A stretch of DNA of 21,621 nucleotides from an uncultured Clostridia bacterium (GCA_934487205.1 CAKSRS010000047.1:1-21621), one strand, 5' to 3'. Shown: positions 14,010 through 21,619, counted from the first letter of the stretch. Notes: generated by a model from the sequence alone, not told the origin. Numbers and translations are program-made.

Positions 14010-16616
14010 TTAATTTTTCTTTTTCAGCGTCTCAGCCGCCCTGTCGGGGACTTCTTCCGTATCTTCTTTATTATCGCCGGTTTCGGTTTCCTCATCGCTG
14101 TCCGATTTCATGATTTTTGCCGAAATTTCGCCGCCGAGCTCTATTTCCGCAATCGGCGACCCGACCGCGCCGTCCACACCCGCAAAATACTTGTCGGCGT
14201 CCCAGCTTACGTCCATACCGAGCTTTTCACTCAAAAACCGCAGCGGCACATATGTTCTGCCTTCCGAAATTATCGGTGGTACATCAAGTTCTACCGTTTC
14301 GCCGTTTACTTTTGCCGCGGTTTTATCAATCTCCATTTCAATAAGACCGTTCGTGCCGACGGCGATAATCCGCCCTTCTTTATAAATCAGCTGCATACCG
14401 AGTTTTTCCAGAATATATCTTATCGGCACGAGAGTCGCGCCGTCCTGTATTATCGGGAGCGTGTCAAACGCCGCAATCTCATCATTAATGCGCACCTTGA
14501 CCGTATTTTTCGGAATATCAATATTCAGCAGACGATGCATCTCCGGCTGTGCGGTTACCCAGTAAATACCGTCCGCCGACGCCCCCATGATTTCATCTTC
14601 CGCAAAATAAAATCTTTTCTTTTCGCCCGTGCCCGCAAGCGCCGCAAAGGGCGGCGTGAGCGATTGGAAAGATATATTATAATATTTTTCCCCGTCTGTC
14701 GAATATTGCAGTCTGCCGTCCTTCGCACAGATAAATCCGTACGCGGTCTCGCGCGGCAAGATATATCCGTCAAACGGCGTTTGATTGCCATCTTCATCAA
14801 TTGCAAAACTGCCGTTTGCAATTGTTTTTACGTAAAGCTGTCCCCCGGCGTACGTCATTTCAATAGGCTGACTGCCCAAGTACAGCTGATTTTTTATATT
14901 AAATCCGCTGTCCAGTAAAAACAGCCGCCCCGTTATACCCCAATAATATCCGTATCGGTACGGACTGCTGCTCACCGTTTTGTTATATGCCGCATAGCCG
15001 CCGTCCGTTTTTACTATATCATAATCTTCCAAATTTCCGTCAAAAATGAACTTTGTCTTTTCGTCCGCATTTTCAAGCAGCTTTTCGATATTATACTCAT
15101 ACGCCGCATTTTCGGCATAAAGCAGCGGCTTTACCATATTGCTTACCGCAAATTCCGGCTCGGTTTTTTTTGAATTTATTTTAAATGTCTGCCGCTGTCC
15201 GCCGTAATTCTGGACGGGAAGCGTCATTTTTATACAAAATTCCGTTGTTTCGCCGTGCGGCAAAAGCACACTCGCCATGATGTCCTCGGTAAGCTCGTTT
15301 GTCTGCCCTTTGGATATAACCGGCTGCAAATCGTTTCCGTCCTTATCCGTGACCTCAACAATGATATTTGCCGCGGTCGTAACGTGATATTCAAAATATC
15401 TGTCGGTATTTCCGCTGTTCGTCACCTTCAGATTATATCCGACAGCCACGCCGTAATTACCCAGACTGCTCGCTCTGCCGATGTTATCGGTATCGGTTTT
15501 AAGCTTATAATTCGGCATATAATTTTCCGCCGAATACCCCGTCAGCTCACCGTCATATGCGGCGGTATCGCTGTGCCGTGTGTCAAAAATCCAAACGTCG
15601 CTTTTATCCTTCTCCGCCACATTCTGCCCATAATAATCAAGCTTTGACTTATCTTTATAGTAAAGCGGCAAAACATCATTTTCCGCCACCAAGCGGCGCG
15701 AATATGTGTCGTCCTGCGGATTGAGATTTCCCGTCCACGACGTCACATTCGTGCCCTCCGGAAAATACTGATTGTACACCGTCACCGGAACGGCGCTCCC
15801 GTCCGGCAAAGTATCGTCTATTGTGTATTCAAGATCCGCAGTCACCTCCGGCAGGCTTTCCGCAATGCCTTTGTACGTGCGGTCGCGCTTATACACGCCG
15901 AATCCGCAATTTTCAAAATCAACATTGGGATAATCCGCACCATCGGGAGTGGAAATACGTGTTTTCGCCGCAAATAAATCCACGTCCGCCGCGCCTTTTT
16001 CCAATTTGAAATCCGCCGCCATCAAAACATGTTTCGGATACGGTACGGCGGCATAATTTTCTATATAATCGCTCAGAAAAAATTTCTCGCCCTTTGCAAG
16101 CACAATCTCCCTCTGCGCGCCGTTTCTCGGCTTGAACACTTTATCGGTATGCAGCGTGTAAATCGGCTTATTCATAAGGCTCGCACAGGCATAAAGCCCC
16201 GACCAGGTGTCCTCGGTCTGAATCGTTTCGTAATTAAGATACTCCGTGATGTCCGCCGGAATTTCAAACGCCGTCCGCAAAAGCGTAATACGGCAGTCAC
16301 TCCGCGCCGTAAATACCGCGTCAAAATATATATCCTCGCCCGGATATTTATTCTCTTCATCGTCGGTTTTGGTTACGCGGTTAAAATGCGTCATGTATAA
16401 GCGGTAATTGTCCGGCTTTAAATCCTCGTTGTTCATCAAATATGACGGATTTTCGCCATCGTCTGCCAAATCCGCACGCGTCAGCTCCTCCGGATTATTG
16501 CAATATATATACTTTCCGCCGCCTTTCGGCTTGAAAATCATATCATTTCCGCTCTCGGCAAAAACGCTTGTGCCGAACATCATAAACGCTGTAAATAATA
16601 TAATCAGTTTTTTCAT
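14010..16616 (-). CDS. Large secreted protein with copper-amine-oxidase-like repeat domain
   Basis: An 868-residue protein. The signal peptide is MKKLIILFTAFMMFGTSVFA. Residues about 22-560 are a beta-rich region I do not recognise. Residues about 565-700 have propeller-like repeats (YSTDGEKYY, SADGIYW). Residues about 706-815 are two copies of the copper amine oxidase N-terminal-like module (LPIIQDGATLVPIRYILEKLGM and PPIISEGRTYVPLRFLSEKLGM), which in Bacillota is a common extracellular module without oxidase activity. The tail is acidic. The ATG at 16616 has AAGGAG five bases upstream and overlaps the gtrA stop in an ATGA, so translation is coupled. No anchoring motif is seen. Being last in the wecB-gtrB-gtrA unit it may be modified by, or act on, the envelope polymer (inference). 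Confidence 0.85.
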   Translation of the reverse strand: MKKLIILFTAFMMFGTSVFAESGNDMIFKPKGGGKYIYCNNPEELTRADLADDGENPSYLMNNEDLKPDNYRLYMTHFNRVTKTDDEENKYPGEDIYFDAVFTARSDCRITLLRTAFEIPADITEYLNYETIQTEDTWSGLYACASLMNKPIYTLHTDKVFKPRNGAQREIVLAKGEKFFLSDYIENYAAVPYPKHVLMAADFKLEKGAADVDLFAAKTRISTPDGADYPNVDFENCGFGVYKRDRTYKGIAESLPEVTADLEYTIDDTLPDGSAVPVTVYNQYFPEGTNVTSWTGNLNPQDDTYSRRLVAENDVLPLYYKDKSKLDYYGQNVAEKDKSDVWIFDTRHSDTAAYDGELTGYSAENYMPNYKLKTDTDNIGRASSLGNYGVAVGYNLKVTNSGNTDRYFEYHVTTAANIIVEVTDKDGNDLQPVISKGQTNELTEDIMASVLLPHGETTEFCIKMTLPVQNYGGQRQTFKINSKKTEPEFAVSNMVKPLLYAENAAYEYNIEKLLENADEKTKFIFDGNLEDYDIVKTDGGYAAYNKTVSSSPYRYGYYWGITGRLFLLDSGFNIKNQLYLGSQPIEMTYAGGQLYVKTIANGSFAIDEDGNQTPFDGYILPRETAYGFICAKDGRLQYSTDGEKYYNISFQSLTPPFAALAGTGEKKRFYFAEDEIMGASADGIYWVTAQPEMHRLLNIDIPKNTVKVRINDEIAAFDTLPIIQDGATLVPIRYILEKLGMQLIYKEGRIIAVGTNGLIEMEIDKTAAKVNGETVELDVPPIISEGRTYVPLRFLSEKLGMDVSWDADKYFAGVDGAVGSPIAEIELGGEISAKIMKSDSDEETETGDNKEDTEEVPDRAAETLKKKN

Positions 16617-17005
16617 ATATTCTCCTTTTTCCGAAATACCCAAAGCTTGCTTATTACATAATTCAGCACGATAACAAGTACATTTACGATAACTTTTGTA
16701 ATGTCTCCGTCAAACCCCATACGGTCGACAAATGCATACATCAGCACTAAATCAATAAGTCCCGTAAATATGCGCCCGCCAAAAAATTCCGCCGTTTCCG
16801 CCGCGGCGGCAAGCCCCTTCGCGCGGCTTTTGAAAACCCATTTTCGATTTGTTGCGCACGCAAATCCCACCGATAAAACCCATGCAATTACATTCGACGG
16901 AATATTCTCAACCGCCAAAACATTATAGCACACGGAATATACAATAATGTTGACAGCCGTCGTCGCCGCACCGAATATTATGTATAATATAAGCTCTTTT
17001 TTCAT
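16613..17005 (-). CDS. gtrA: GtrA-family small membrane protein
   Basis: A 130-residue protein with four hydrophobic segments (about 5-28, 36-54, 74-92 and 100-122) and the family pattern ELILYIIFGAATTAVNIIVY near the N-terminus, NRKWVF in the middle and NYVISKLWVFRKK at the end. GtrA proteins are thought to help move a lipid-linked sugar across the membrane for surface polysaccharide glycosylation, working with a GtrB-type glycosyltransferase, which is the next gene upstream. It overlaps the following gene by four bases (ATGA). The ribosome binding site GAGG is modest. The gap to gtrB is occupied by the 114-bp repeat array. Confidence 0.9.
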   Translation of the reverse strand: MKKELILYIIFGAATTAVNIIVYSVCYNVLAVENIPSNVIAWVLSVGFACATNRKWVFKSRAKGLAAAAETAEFFGGRIFTGLIDLVLMYAFVDRMGFDGDITKVIVNVLVIVLNYVISKLWVFRKKENI

Positions 17006-17035
17006 AAAACCTCATTAAATTACAGTTTTGTATTG

Positions 17036-17475
17036 TAAATTCCGCGCTTAACCTCACGTTTGCCCGATTGCCGCGCATTTGCATACACAATTGAAGATAA
17101 ATGTGCGACATGCGGCATTTTTTCCATTTCCGTTCCACTTCAGGATTGAAAGAAAATTTCGCAGATTGCGCGATTATCCGATTGCCGCGTACTTGCGCAC
17201 ACAATTGAAGATAAACGTGCGACATGCAGCATTTTTTCCATCTCCACCCCACTTCAGGATTGAAAGAAAATTTCGCAGATTGCATGCTTATCCGATTGCC
17301 GCGTACTGGTGTACACAATTGAAGATAAACACGTAAGATGCGGCATTTTTTCCATTTCTGCTCCACTTCAGGATTGAAAAAAAATTTCGCAGATTGCATG
17401 CTTATCCGATTGCCGCGTACTGGTGTACGCAATTGAGGATAAGCGTGTGAGATGCGGAATTTTATTCAATCCTGA
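17036..17475. repeat. Tandem quasi-palindromic repeat array, exact 114-bp period
   Basis: CCGATTGCCGCG recurs at 17064, 17178, 17292 and 17406, exactly 114 bp apart, with partial sequence before the first copy and a shortened last copy. Each unit carries TTCAGGATTGAA, an AATTTCGCA block, a GCGTAC or GCGCAT apex and CAATTGA(A/G)GATAA. The last unit is a long hairpin: TCAGGATTGAA (17368-17378) pairs with TTCAATCCTGA (17465-17475), which is the end of the gtrB-like gene, around the perfect apex GCGTAC-TGGT-GTACGC (17415-17430). The array fills the 456-bp gap between gtrB and gtrA. It has no spacers of differing sequence, so it is not CRISPR. Confidence 0.9.
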
Positions 17476-18421
17476 CCCCGTTAAGGGTGAGAGACTCTAT
17501 TATATATTTCGGTCGGTGCTTAACTTCTAAATATATTTTCCCGATGTATTCCCCGACTACGCCAAGCATGAGCATCTGCAGTCCGCCGATTGCCCAAATT
17601 GATACGCCAAGACTCGCCCAGCCGCTTACGGCATTGCCGCTCACTCTCTGAACTATGCAGTAACATAACATGAATATGCTGACCAAGAATGCAAAAAATC
17701 CGAGCGCAAAAGCCATTTTAATCGGACGTACGCTGAATGAAGTTATCCCCTCAAACGCAAAAGACAGCATCTTTTTCAGCGGATATTTCGACTTCCCCGC
17801 ATACCGCCTGCCGCGCGAATATTCCACCGTCGCGGAAGGATAGCCTATCTGCGGGACAAGTCCGCGCAAAAATGTATTTACCTCGTCAAATTCCGAAAGA
17901 CCTTCCAGCGCGCGGCGGCTCATAAGCCGATAATCGGCATGGTTATACACAATATCCACGCCCATAAGCCGCATAAATTTATAAAACAGCTCCGCTGAAG
18001 TCTTTTTGAAAAAGCTGTCGGTTTTGCGGTCGGAGCGCACGCCGTAAACCACATCTTTGCCGGTTAAAAATTCATCAACAAACTTTTCAATCGCACCGAT
18101 GTCGTCCTGCAGGTCAGCGTCAAGGGAAATAACCGCGTCGGCGTATTTTTTCGCCGTCATCAGTCCGGCAAGCAACGCATTCTGATGCCCGCGGTTGCGC
18201 GAAAGATTTACGCATGCAAAAATGTCGTCTTGCCGGCATAAATCCGTTATTATTTCCAACGTACGGTCGGTCGAGCCATCGTTGACAAACGCAATCTTGC
18301 TCTCCGACGAAATCTTCCCCTTTGCCGCAAGTTCGCGGACTGTTTCCGAGGTGCGCCGCGCCGTTTCGCGCAAGACTTCTTCTTCATTATAGCAAGGGAT
18401 TACAAGCCACAGAATTTTCAC
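17462..18421 (-). CDS. gtrB: GtrB-like polyprenyl-phosphate glycosyltransferase (GT2)
   Basis: A 319-residue GT-A enzyme of family 2. Motifs are VIPCYNEEEVL (7-17), VNDGSTDRT (46-54), SRNRGHQNALLAG (74-86) and the metal-binding SLDADLQDD (99-107). Two C-terminal membrane segments (about 233-258 and 266-293) and EYIGKIYLEVKHRP place it with GtrB and dolichol-phosphate mannosyltransferase-like enzymes, which transfer a hexose from a nucleotide sugar to undecaprenyl phosphate. The start is GTG at 18421; AAAGGGTG lies about eight bases upstream and no better ATG exists. It follows wecB by 42 bp. Its last codons (VRIE, stop) form one arm of the repeat hairpin. The sugar is not predictable. Confidence 0.92.
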   Translation of the reverse strand: MKILWLVIPCYNEEEVLRETARRTSETVRELAAKGKISSESKIAFVNDGSTDRTLEIITDLCRQDDIFACVNLSRNRGHQNALLAGLMTAKKYADAVISLDADLQDDIGAIEKFVDEFLTGKDVVYGVRSDRKTDSFFKKTSAELFYKFMRLMGVDIVYNHADYRLMSRRALEGLSEFDEVNTFLRGLVPQIGYPSATVEYSRGRRYAGKSKYPLKKMLSFAFEGITSFSVRPIKMAFALGFFAFLVSIFMLCYCIVQRVSGNAVSGWASLGVSIWAIGGLQMLMLGVVGEYIGKIYLEVKHRPKYIIESLTLNGVRIE

Positions 18422-18463
18422 TTAAAAATCACCCTTTTACAGTATTTGCCAAAATTTCCCGCC

Positions 18464-19558
18464 TTATTCCTTTTCCAGAATATCGGCAATACGTTTACAC
18501 GCCAGCCCATCACCGTACGGATTGGACGCATGACTCATTTTTTTGTATTCTTCCTCATTTTCAACAAGCCTTTTAAATTCCCTGTAAATCGTTTCCTCGT
18601 CCGTGCCGACAAGTTTAAGCGTGCCCGCCTTAATCCCCTCCGGACGCTCTGTCGTATCACGCATTACAAGCACCGGTTTTCCGAGCGACGGCGCCTCTTC
18701 CTGTATTCCGCCGCTGTCGGTCAGAATAAGGTAGCTGCTGTTTAAAAAATTGTGGAAGTCCAGCACATCAAGCGGCTCAATTATGCGTATTCTGTCGCAA
18801 TCGCCGAGAATTTCGTTTGCCGTCTCACGCACAACCGGATTCATGTGAATGGGATAAATCGCCTTGATATCCGGGTGCTCGTTGATTATCCGCTTAATCG
18901 CGCGGAACATATGTTTCATCGGCTCGCCGAGATTTTCGCGGCGGTGCGCCGTAATCATTATAAGGCGCGAATCCTTCGCCCAGTCGAGCTGCTCATGATG
19001 ATAGTCCGCGCGGATTGTGGTTTTCAGCGCGTCGATGGCGGTGTTGCCCGTTACATATATCGTGGACTCCGCCTTGCCCTCACGCAGAAGATTCTGCCGC
19101 GACAGCTCAGTCGGCGCAAAATTATAGCGTGAAACTATACCTACCGCCTGACGGTTAAATTCTTCCGGATATGGCGAATAAATATTGTATGTACGCAGGC
19201 CCGCCTCAACATGTCCGACAGGAATCTGCAAATAAAAACACGCAAGCGCCGTAACAAAAGTCGTGGTCGTATCGCCGTGAACCAACACAACCGACGGCTG
19301 CTCTTTTTCCAGTACCTCTTTAATTCTGTTCAGAATATTCGTGGTTATATCAAACAGCGTCTGCTTGTCCTTCATAATGGACAAATCATAGTCCGGCACA
19401 ACCGAAAACGCCTCCAAAACAACATCGAGCATCTGGCGGTGCTGTCCCGTTACGCACACCACCGTCTCTATGTTTCTGCGGCTTTTCAGCTCATTTACGA
19501 GCGGACACATTTTTATCGCTTCGGGTCTTGTCCCGAATACAAGCATTACTTTTTTCAT
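18464..19558 (-). CDS. wecB: Non-hydrolysing UDP-GlcNAc 2-epimerase
   Basis: A 364-residue enzyme of the WecB/MnaA family that interconverts UDP-GlcNAc and UDP-ManNAc in the cytoplasm. Family residues are present: Arg11 in FGTRPEAIK, Asp96 in VHGDTTTT, Glu118 in HVEAGLRT, Glu132/133 in YPEEFNR and His205 in TAHRREN, plus DSGGIQEEAP near the end for nucleotide binding. ManNAc is a building block of teichoic acid linkage units and of secondary wall polymers that hold SLH proteins. The start has GGAG six bases upstream. It leads the unit wecB-gtrB-gtrA-secreted protein behind a consensus promoter. Confidence 0.96.
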   Translation of the reverse strand: MKKVMLVFGTRPEAIKMCPLVNELKSRRNIETVVCVTGQHRQMLDVVLEAFSVVPDYDLSIMKDKQTLFDITTNILNRIKEVLEKEQPSVVLVHGDTTTTFVTALACFYLQIPVGHVEAGLRTYNIYSPYPEEFNRQAVGIVSRYNFAPTELSRQNLLREGKAESTIYVTGNTAIDALKTTIRADYHHEQLDWAKDSRLIMITAHRRENLGEPMKHMFRAIKRIINEHPDIKAIYPIHMNPVVRETANEILGDCDRIRIIEPLDVLDFHNFLNSSYLILTDSGGIQEEAPSLGKPVLVMRDTTERPEGIKAGTLKLVGTDEETIYREFKRLVENEEEYKKMSHASNPYGDGLACKRIADILEKE

Positions 19559-19573
19559 ATCAATCTCCGTTCC

Positions 19574-19588
19574 GCCGCAACCTGCGGC
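19574..19588 (-). promoter_or_regulatory. Leader hairpin of wecB
   Basis: On the minus strand GCCGCA (complement of 19583-19588) pairs with TGCGGC (complement of 19574-19579) across a 3-base loop. It ends about five bases before the GGAG ribosome binding site, much like the leaders at 4409-4452 and 12709-12740. Confidence 0.5.
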
Positions 19589-19612
19589 ATAAGGTTACAT
19601 TTTCTCTTTTAT

Positions 19613-19641
19613 ATCATACCACTTTACGGCTGTTTAGTCAA
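19613..19641 (-). promoter_or_regulatory. Promoter of the wecB operon
   Basis: On the minus strand, TTGACT (complement of 19636-19641) and TATGAT (complement of 19613-19618) with a 17-bp spacer, a near-consensus sigma-A promoter. The leader is about 50 nt. Confidence 0.8.
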
Positions 19642-19692
19642 CAATTTTTATGTACCGTAAAAAAACATTTTTCGCATGCACAAAATCATGCC

Positions 19693-19718
19693 GCCGTCAT
19701 AATATGATATTGGACGGC
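19693..19718 (+). promoter_or_regulatory. Inverted repeat upstream of the cysteine-rich gene
   Basis: GCCGTC (19693-19698) and GACGGC (19713-19718) flank an A/T-rich centre that contains TATGAT (19703-19708), a possible -10 box. No matching -35 is seen at 17 bp, so the promoter may need an activator or another sigma factor; this is tentative. Confidence 0.35.
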
Positions 19719-19758
19719 AGAACATGCCGTACCGAAACTTTTTAAGGGAGGTCCTTTC

Positions 19759-20094
19759 ATGGACGAATTTATCACAAATGCTATGGGCGGCGGAAACGAA
19801 ACAATAACCGAAAGATTTCCGGCAACCGGCTATCAGGACGTTAAGGTTTGCATGCCCGTCGACGTTAAAGTATGCGGCGACGTCGGCAAAATCGAGGCAC
19901 AGTGCATCGGAAAACCCATAATCAACCCCGGCTGCGGAAAATGTCCGGGCAAATGTCAGGGCACCTGCCAATTTACCATTGCGCAGAAAATCCGCGTAAA
20001 AATTCCGGTTGTATTCAAGGTTAAGGCTAAGGCTGAGGAAGCGTCAATTGACTTCGACCCGGCACGCGGCGAATGTGACGGCTGCAGCAATTAA
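19759..20094 (+). CDS. Small cysteine-rich protein of unknown function
   Basis: A 111-residue protein with nine cysteines: residues 31, 39, 49, 59, 62, 66, 70, 106 and 109. The cluster CGKCPGKCQGTC (59-70) has the spacing C-x2-C-x3-C-x3-C, and CDGC closes the C-terminus. Beta-strand-like V/K/P stretches (VKVCMPVDVKVC and IRVKIPVVFKVKAKAEEASIDFD) surround it. There is no signal peptide or membrane segment. AAGGGAGG seven bases upstream gives a very strong translation start. I do not recognise a named family; metal binding or a disulfide-linked structural role such as in a spore coat are both possible. It is a single gene with its own terminator. Confidence 0.8.
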   Translation: MDEFITNAMGGGNETITERFPATGYQDVKVCMPVDVKVCGDVGKIEAQCIGKPIINPGCGKCPGKCQGTCQFTIAQKIRVKIPVVFKVKAKAEEASIDFDPARGECDGCSN

Positions 20095-20179
20095 TCGGCA
20101 GCCGACGAATTTTTCGGATTGTCGAAAAATGCGGTATACAGCAATGTTCTTTTTGATTGAATAAATTTTATTTGTATAA

Positions 20180-20214
20180 AAAATACCCGAAATCTCACAA
20201 ATTTCGGGTATTTT
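20180..20214. terminator. Bidirectional terminator between convergent genes
   Basis: AAAATACCCGAAAT (20180-20193) and ATTTCGGGTATTTT (20201-20214) make a perfect 14-bp stem with a 7-base loop. T runs occur on both strands, so it can end the cysteine-rich gene on the plus strand and the nucleotidyltransferase on the minus strand. Confidence 0.9.
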
Positions 20215-20242
20215 GTATCATCTTTATAAAACGGCAGACGGA

Positions 20243-21100
20243 TTAAATTCCGTCGTACAAACCGCTGTCGCACAGCGCCTTTATCGCCTTGCGCACGCCT
20301 TCCTTGTCCTCGCGGTAGGTTATTCCGTACCACTTGTCCTTGTTGGAATAAACCTTCACCGTCGCCTTGCCGCTCTTTATCATATTGTCGACCAGCGTCG
20401 GGATAAGACATTCATCTTTTGATAAATCCGCCGTTTCCAGAAATTCGTCAAACTGTTTTTGCAGTTCGCCGAAGATATCGGGGGTAAATCCCCACAAATT
20501 CATTGAGACTTTTTGGTCACGCGGAAGCTGAACCCAGGTCTCCCCGTCATCGGTGTACTGTGCGGACGGATTTATTTTTGTTCTTTCCACAACGTCTTTG
20601 AGATATCCGTTCACCACGTCGCAGCAACCGCGTGCAACCGTGCCGTTTTCCGAAAGAGTCTTTTCGAGGTCATAACTTACCATGCACCAATCAAAACCTT
20701 CCGCACGGCTTAAATGCTTTTGAATTTCGGTAAATGCGTTCGCGCCGTAATAATCGTCGGCATTGATAACCGCAAACGGCTCCTTTACAACGTCCTTGCA
20801 GCAAAGTATTGCGTGCGATGTTCCCCACGGTTTTTTTCTGCCTTCCGGCAAGCCGGACATATCCTGGTAAACATACTCCACGTCAATAAGTTTTTCCACC
20901 TGTTTGCCGACAATTTCCTTAAAATCGTCCGCAATTTCTTCCTTAATGATAAATACAACTTTATTAAATCCGGATTTTTTGGCGTCAAATACCGAAAAAT
21001 CAAGAAGCACCTCGCCGTCCGGACCAATCGGCTCCATCTGCTTGAGTCCGCCGAAACGGCTGCCCATGCCCGCAGCCATTACTACCAGTGTCGTGTTCAT
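20243..21100 (-). CDS. Sugar-1-phosphate nucleotidyltransferase-like protein
   Basis: A 285-residue member of the NTP-transferase superfamily. The nucleotide-binding signature is MAAGMGSRFGGLKQM (8-22) and the metal-binding region is VINADDYYGA (111-120). WGTSHAI (92-98) and MNLWGFTPDIF match enzymes that make activated sugars such as UDP- or dTDP-hexoses. The C-terminal part lacks the hexapeptide repeats of bifunctional GlmU-like proteins. Substrate is not determined; envelope polysaccharide or choline-type headgroup activation are both possible. The start has AAGGAGG nine bases upstream. It is a single-gene unit with a perfect consensus promoter. Confidence 0.85.
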   Translation of the reverse strand: MNTTLVVMAAGMGSRFGGLKQMEPIGPDGEVLLDFSVFDAKKSGFNKVVFIIKEEIADDFKEIVGKQVEKLIDVEYVYQDMSGLPEGRKKPWGTSHAILCCKDVVKEPFAVINADDYYGANAFTEIQKHLSRAEGFDWCMVSYDLEKTLSENGTVARGCCDVVNGYLKDVVERTKINPSAQYTDDGETWVQLPRDQKVSMNLWGFTPDIFGELQKQFDEFLETADLSKDECLIPTLVDNMIKSGKATVKVYSNKDKWYGITYREDKEGVRKAIKALCDSGLYDGI

Positions 21101-21132
21101 TACACTGAACCTCCTTAATAATTATAATTGGT

Positions 21133-21161
21133 ATTATACTCCTATGACAACATTTTGTCAA
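21133..21161 (-). promoter_or_regulatory. Consensus promoter and overlapping operator-like palindrome of the nucleotidyltransferase
   Basis: On the minus strand, TTGACA (complement of 21156-21161), a 17-bp spacer and TATAAT (complement of 21133-21138) match sigma-A perfectly. A perfect inverted repeat TGACAA-CATT-TTGTCA (21145-21160) covers the -35 box and part of the spacer, a position suited to a repressor. Confidence 0.85.
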
Positions 21162-21220
21162 CGAAAATACCTATATTTTAGTGTCCCCAAAAATTTTTTT
21201 AACTTTTTTTAAAAAAAGTA

Positions 21221-21249
21221 TTGACAAATTGTTATAAAGCTGTTATAAT
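21221..21249 (+). promoter_or_regulatory. Promoter of the tRNA cluster
   Basis: TTGACA (21221-21226), a 17-bp spacer and TATAAT (21244-21249): a perfect sigma-A consensus, as usual for stable RNA genes. The first tRNA starts 28 bp downstream. Confidence 0.92.
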
Positions 21250-21277
21250 TGTTTTTGTTGTCACGTTCGTGGCGTAT

Positions 21278-21353
21278 GGGAGTATAGCTCAGCTGGGAGA
21301 GCGTCTGCCTTACAAGCAGGATGTCACAGGTTCGAGCCCTGTTACTCCCACCA
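21278..21353 (+). tRNA. tRNA-Val (anticodon TAC)
   Basis: Acceptor arms GGGAGTA and TACTCCC pair fully; the D arm (GCTCAGCTGGGAGAGC), the anticodon loop CTTACAA with TAC at 21311-21313, and the GGTTCGAGCC T-arm are all present. CCA is encoded at 21351-21353. First gene of the cluster. Confidence 0.97.
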
Positions 21354-21363
21354 TTAAAAATTT

Positions 21364-21440
21364 GGCCCGGTAGTTCAGTTGGTTAGAACGCTAGCCTGTC
21401 ACGCTAGAGGTCGTGGGTTCGAACCCCATCCGGGTCGCCA
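21364..21440 (+). tRNA. tRNA-Asp (anticodon GTC)
   Basis: Acceptor GGCCCGG pairs with CCGGGTC (one G-U). The anticodon stem CTAGC/GCTAG holds loop CTGTCAC with GTC at 21398-21400. The T-arm is GTGGGTTCGAACCCCAT. Discriminator G and encoded CCA at 21438-21440 fit tRNA-Asp. Confidence 0.97.
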
Positions 21441-21460
21441 ATTTTTTTGGAATAAAATAA

Positions 21461-21536
21461 GCCTCTGTAGCTCAGTCGGTAGAGCAAGGGACTGAAAATC
21501 CCTGTGTCGGCGGTTCGATTCCACCCGGAGGCACCA
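21461..21536 (+). tRNA. tRNA-Phe (anticodon GAA)
   Basis: Acceptor GCCTCTG pairs with CGGAGGC (one G-U). The anticodon loop CTGAAAA carries GAA at 21494-21496. The D-arm and the GGTTCGATTCC T-arm are normal, the discriminator is A and CCA is encoded at 21534-21536. Confidence 0.96.
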
Positions 21537-21544
21537 TTCAATAA

Positions 21545-21619
21545 GCGGGAGTGGCTCAGTGGTAGAGCGTCACCTTGCCAAGGTGAACGTCGCGAGTTCG
21601 AATCTCGTCTTCCGCTCCA
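21545..21619 (+). tRNA. tRNA-Gly (anticodon GCC)
   Basis: Acceptor GCGGGAG pairs with CTTCCGC (with G-U and A-U). The anticodon loop TTGCCAA carries GCC at 21577-21579. The T-arm is CGAGTTCGAATCTCG, the discriminator is T and CCA is encoded at 21617-21619. The cluster probably continues past the window edge. Confidence 0.96.

Noticed and set aside
14555..15647. Plus- and minus-strand frames of 88-130 codons overlapping the large secreted protein
   Set aside because: Shadow frames inside a gene with a clear signal peptide and conserved modules; no start signals.
16923..17432. Long minus-strand open frame of 169 codons across the 114-bp array, with a plus-strand partner of 85 codons
   Set aside because: The period is divisible by three and has no stop in those frames, so openness is a by-product of the repeat. 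There is no ribosome binding site, both strands are open, and the frame overlaps the gtrA start.
17036..17475. CRISPR array
   Set aside because: The units are 114 bp and repeat throughout with no unique spacers, and no cas gene is present.
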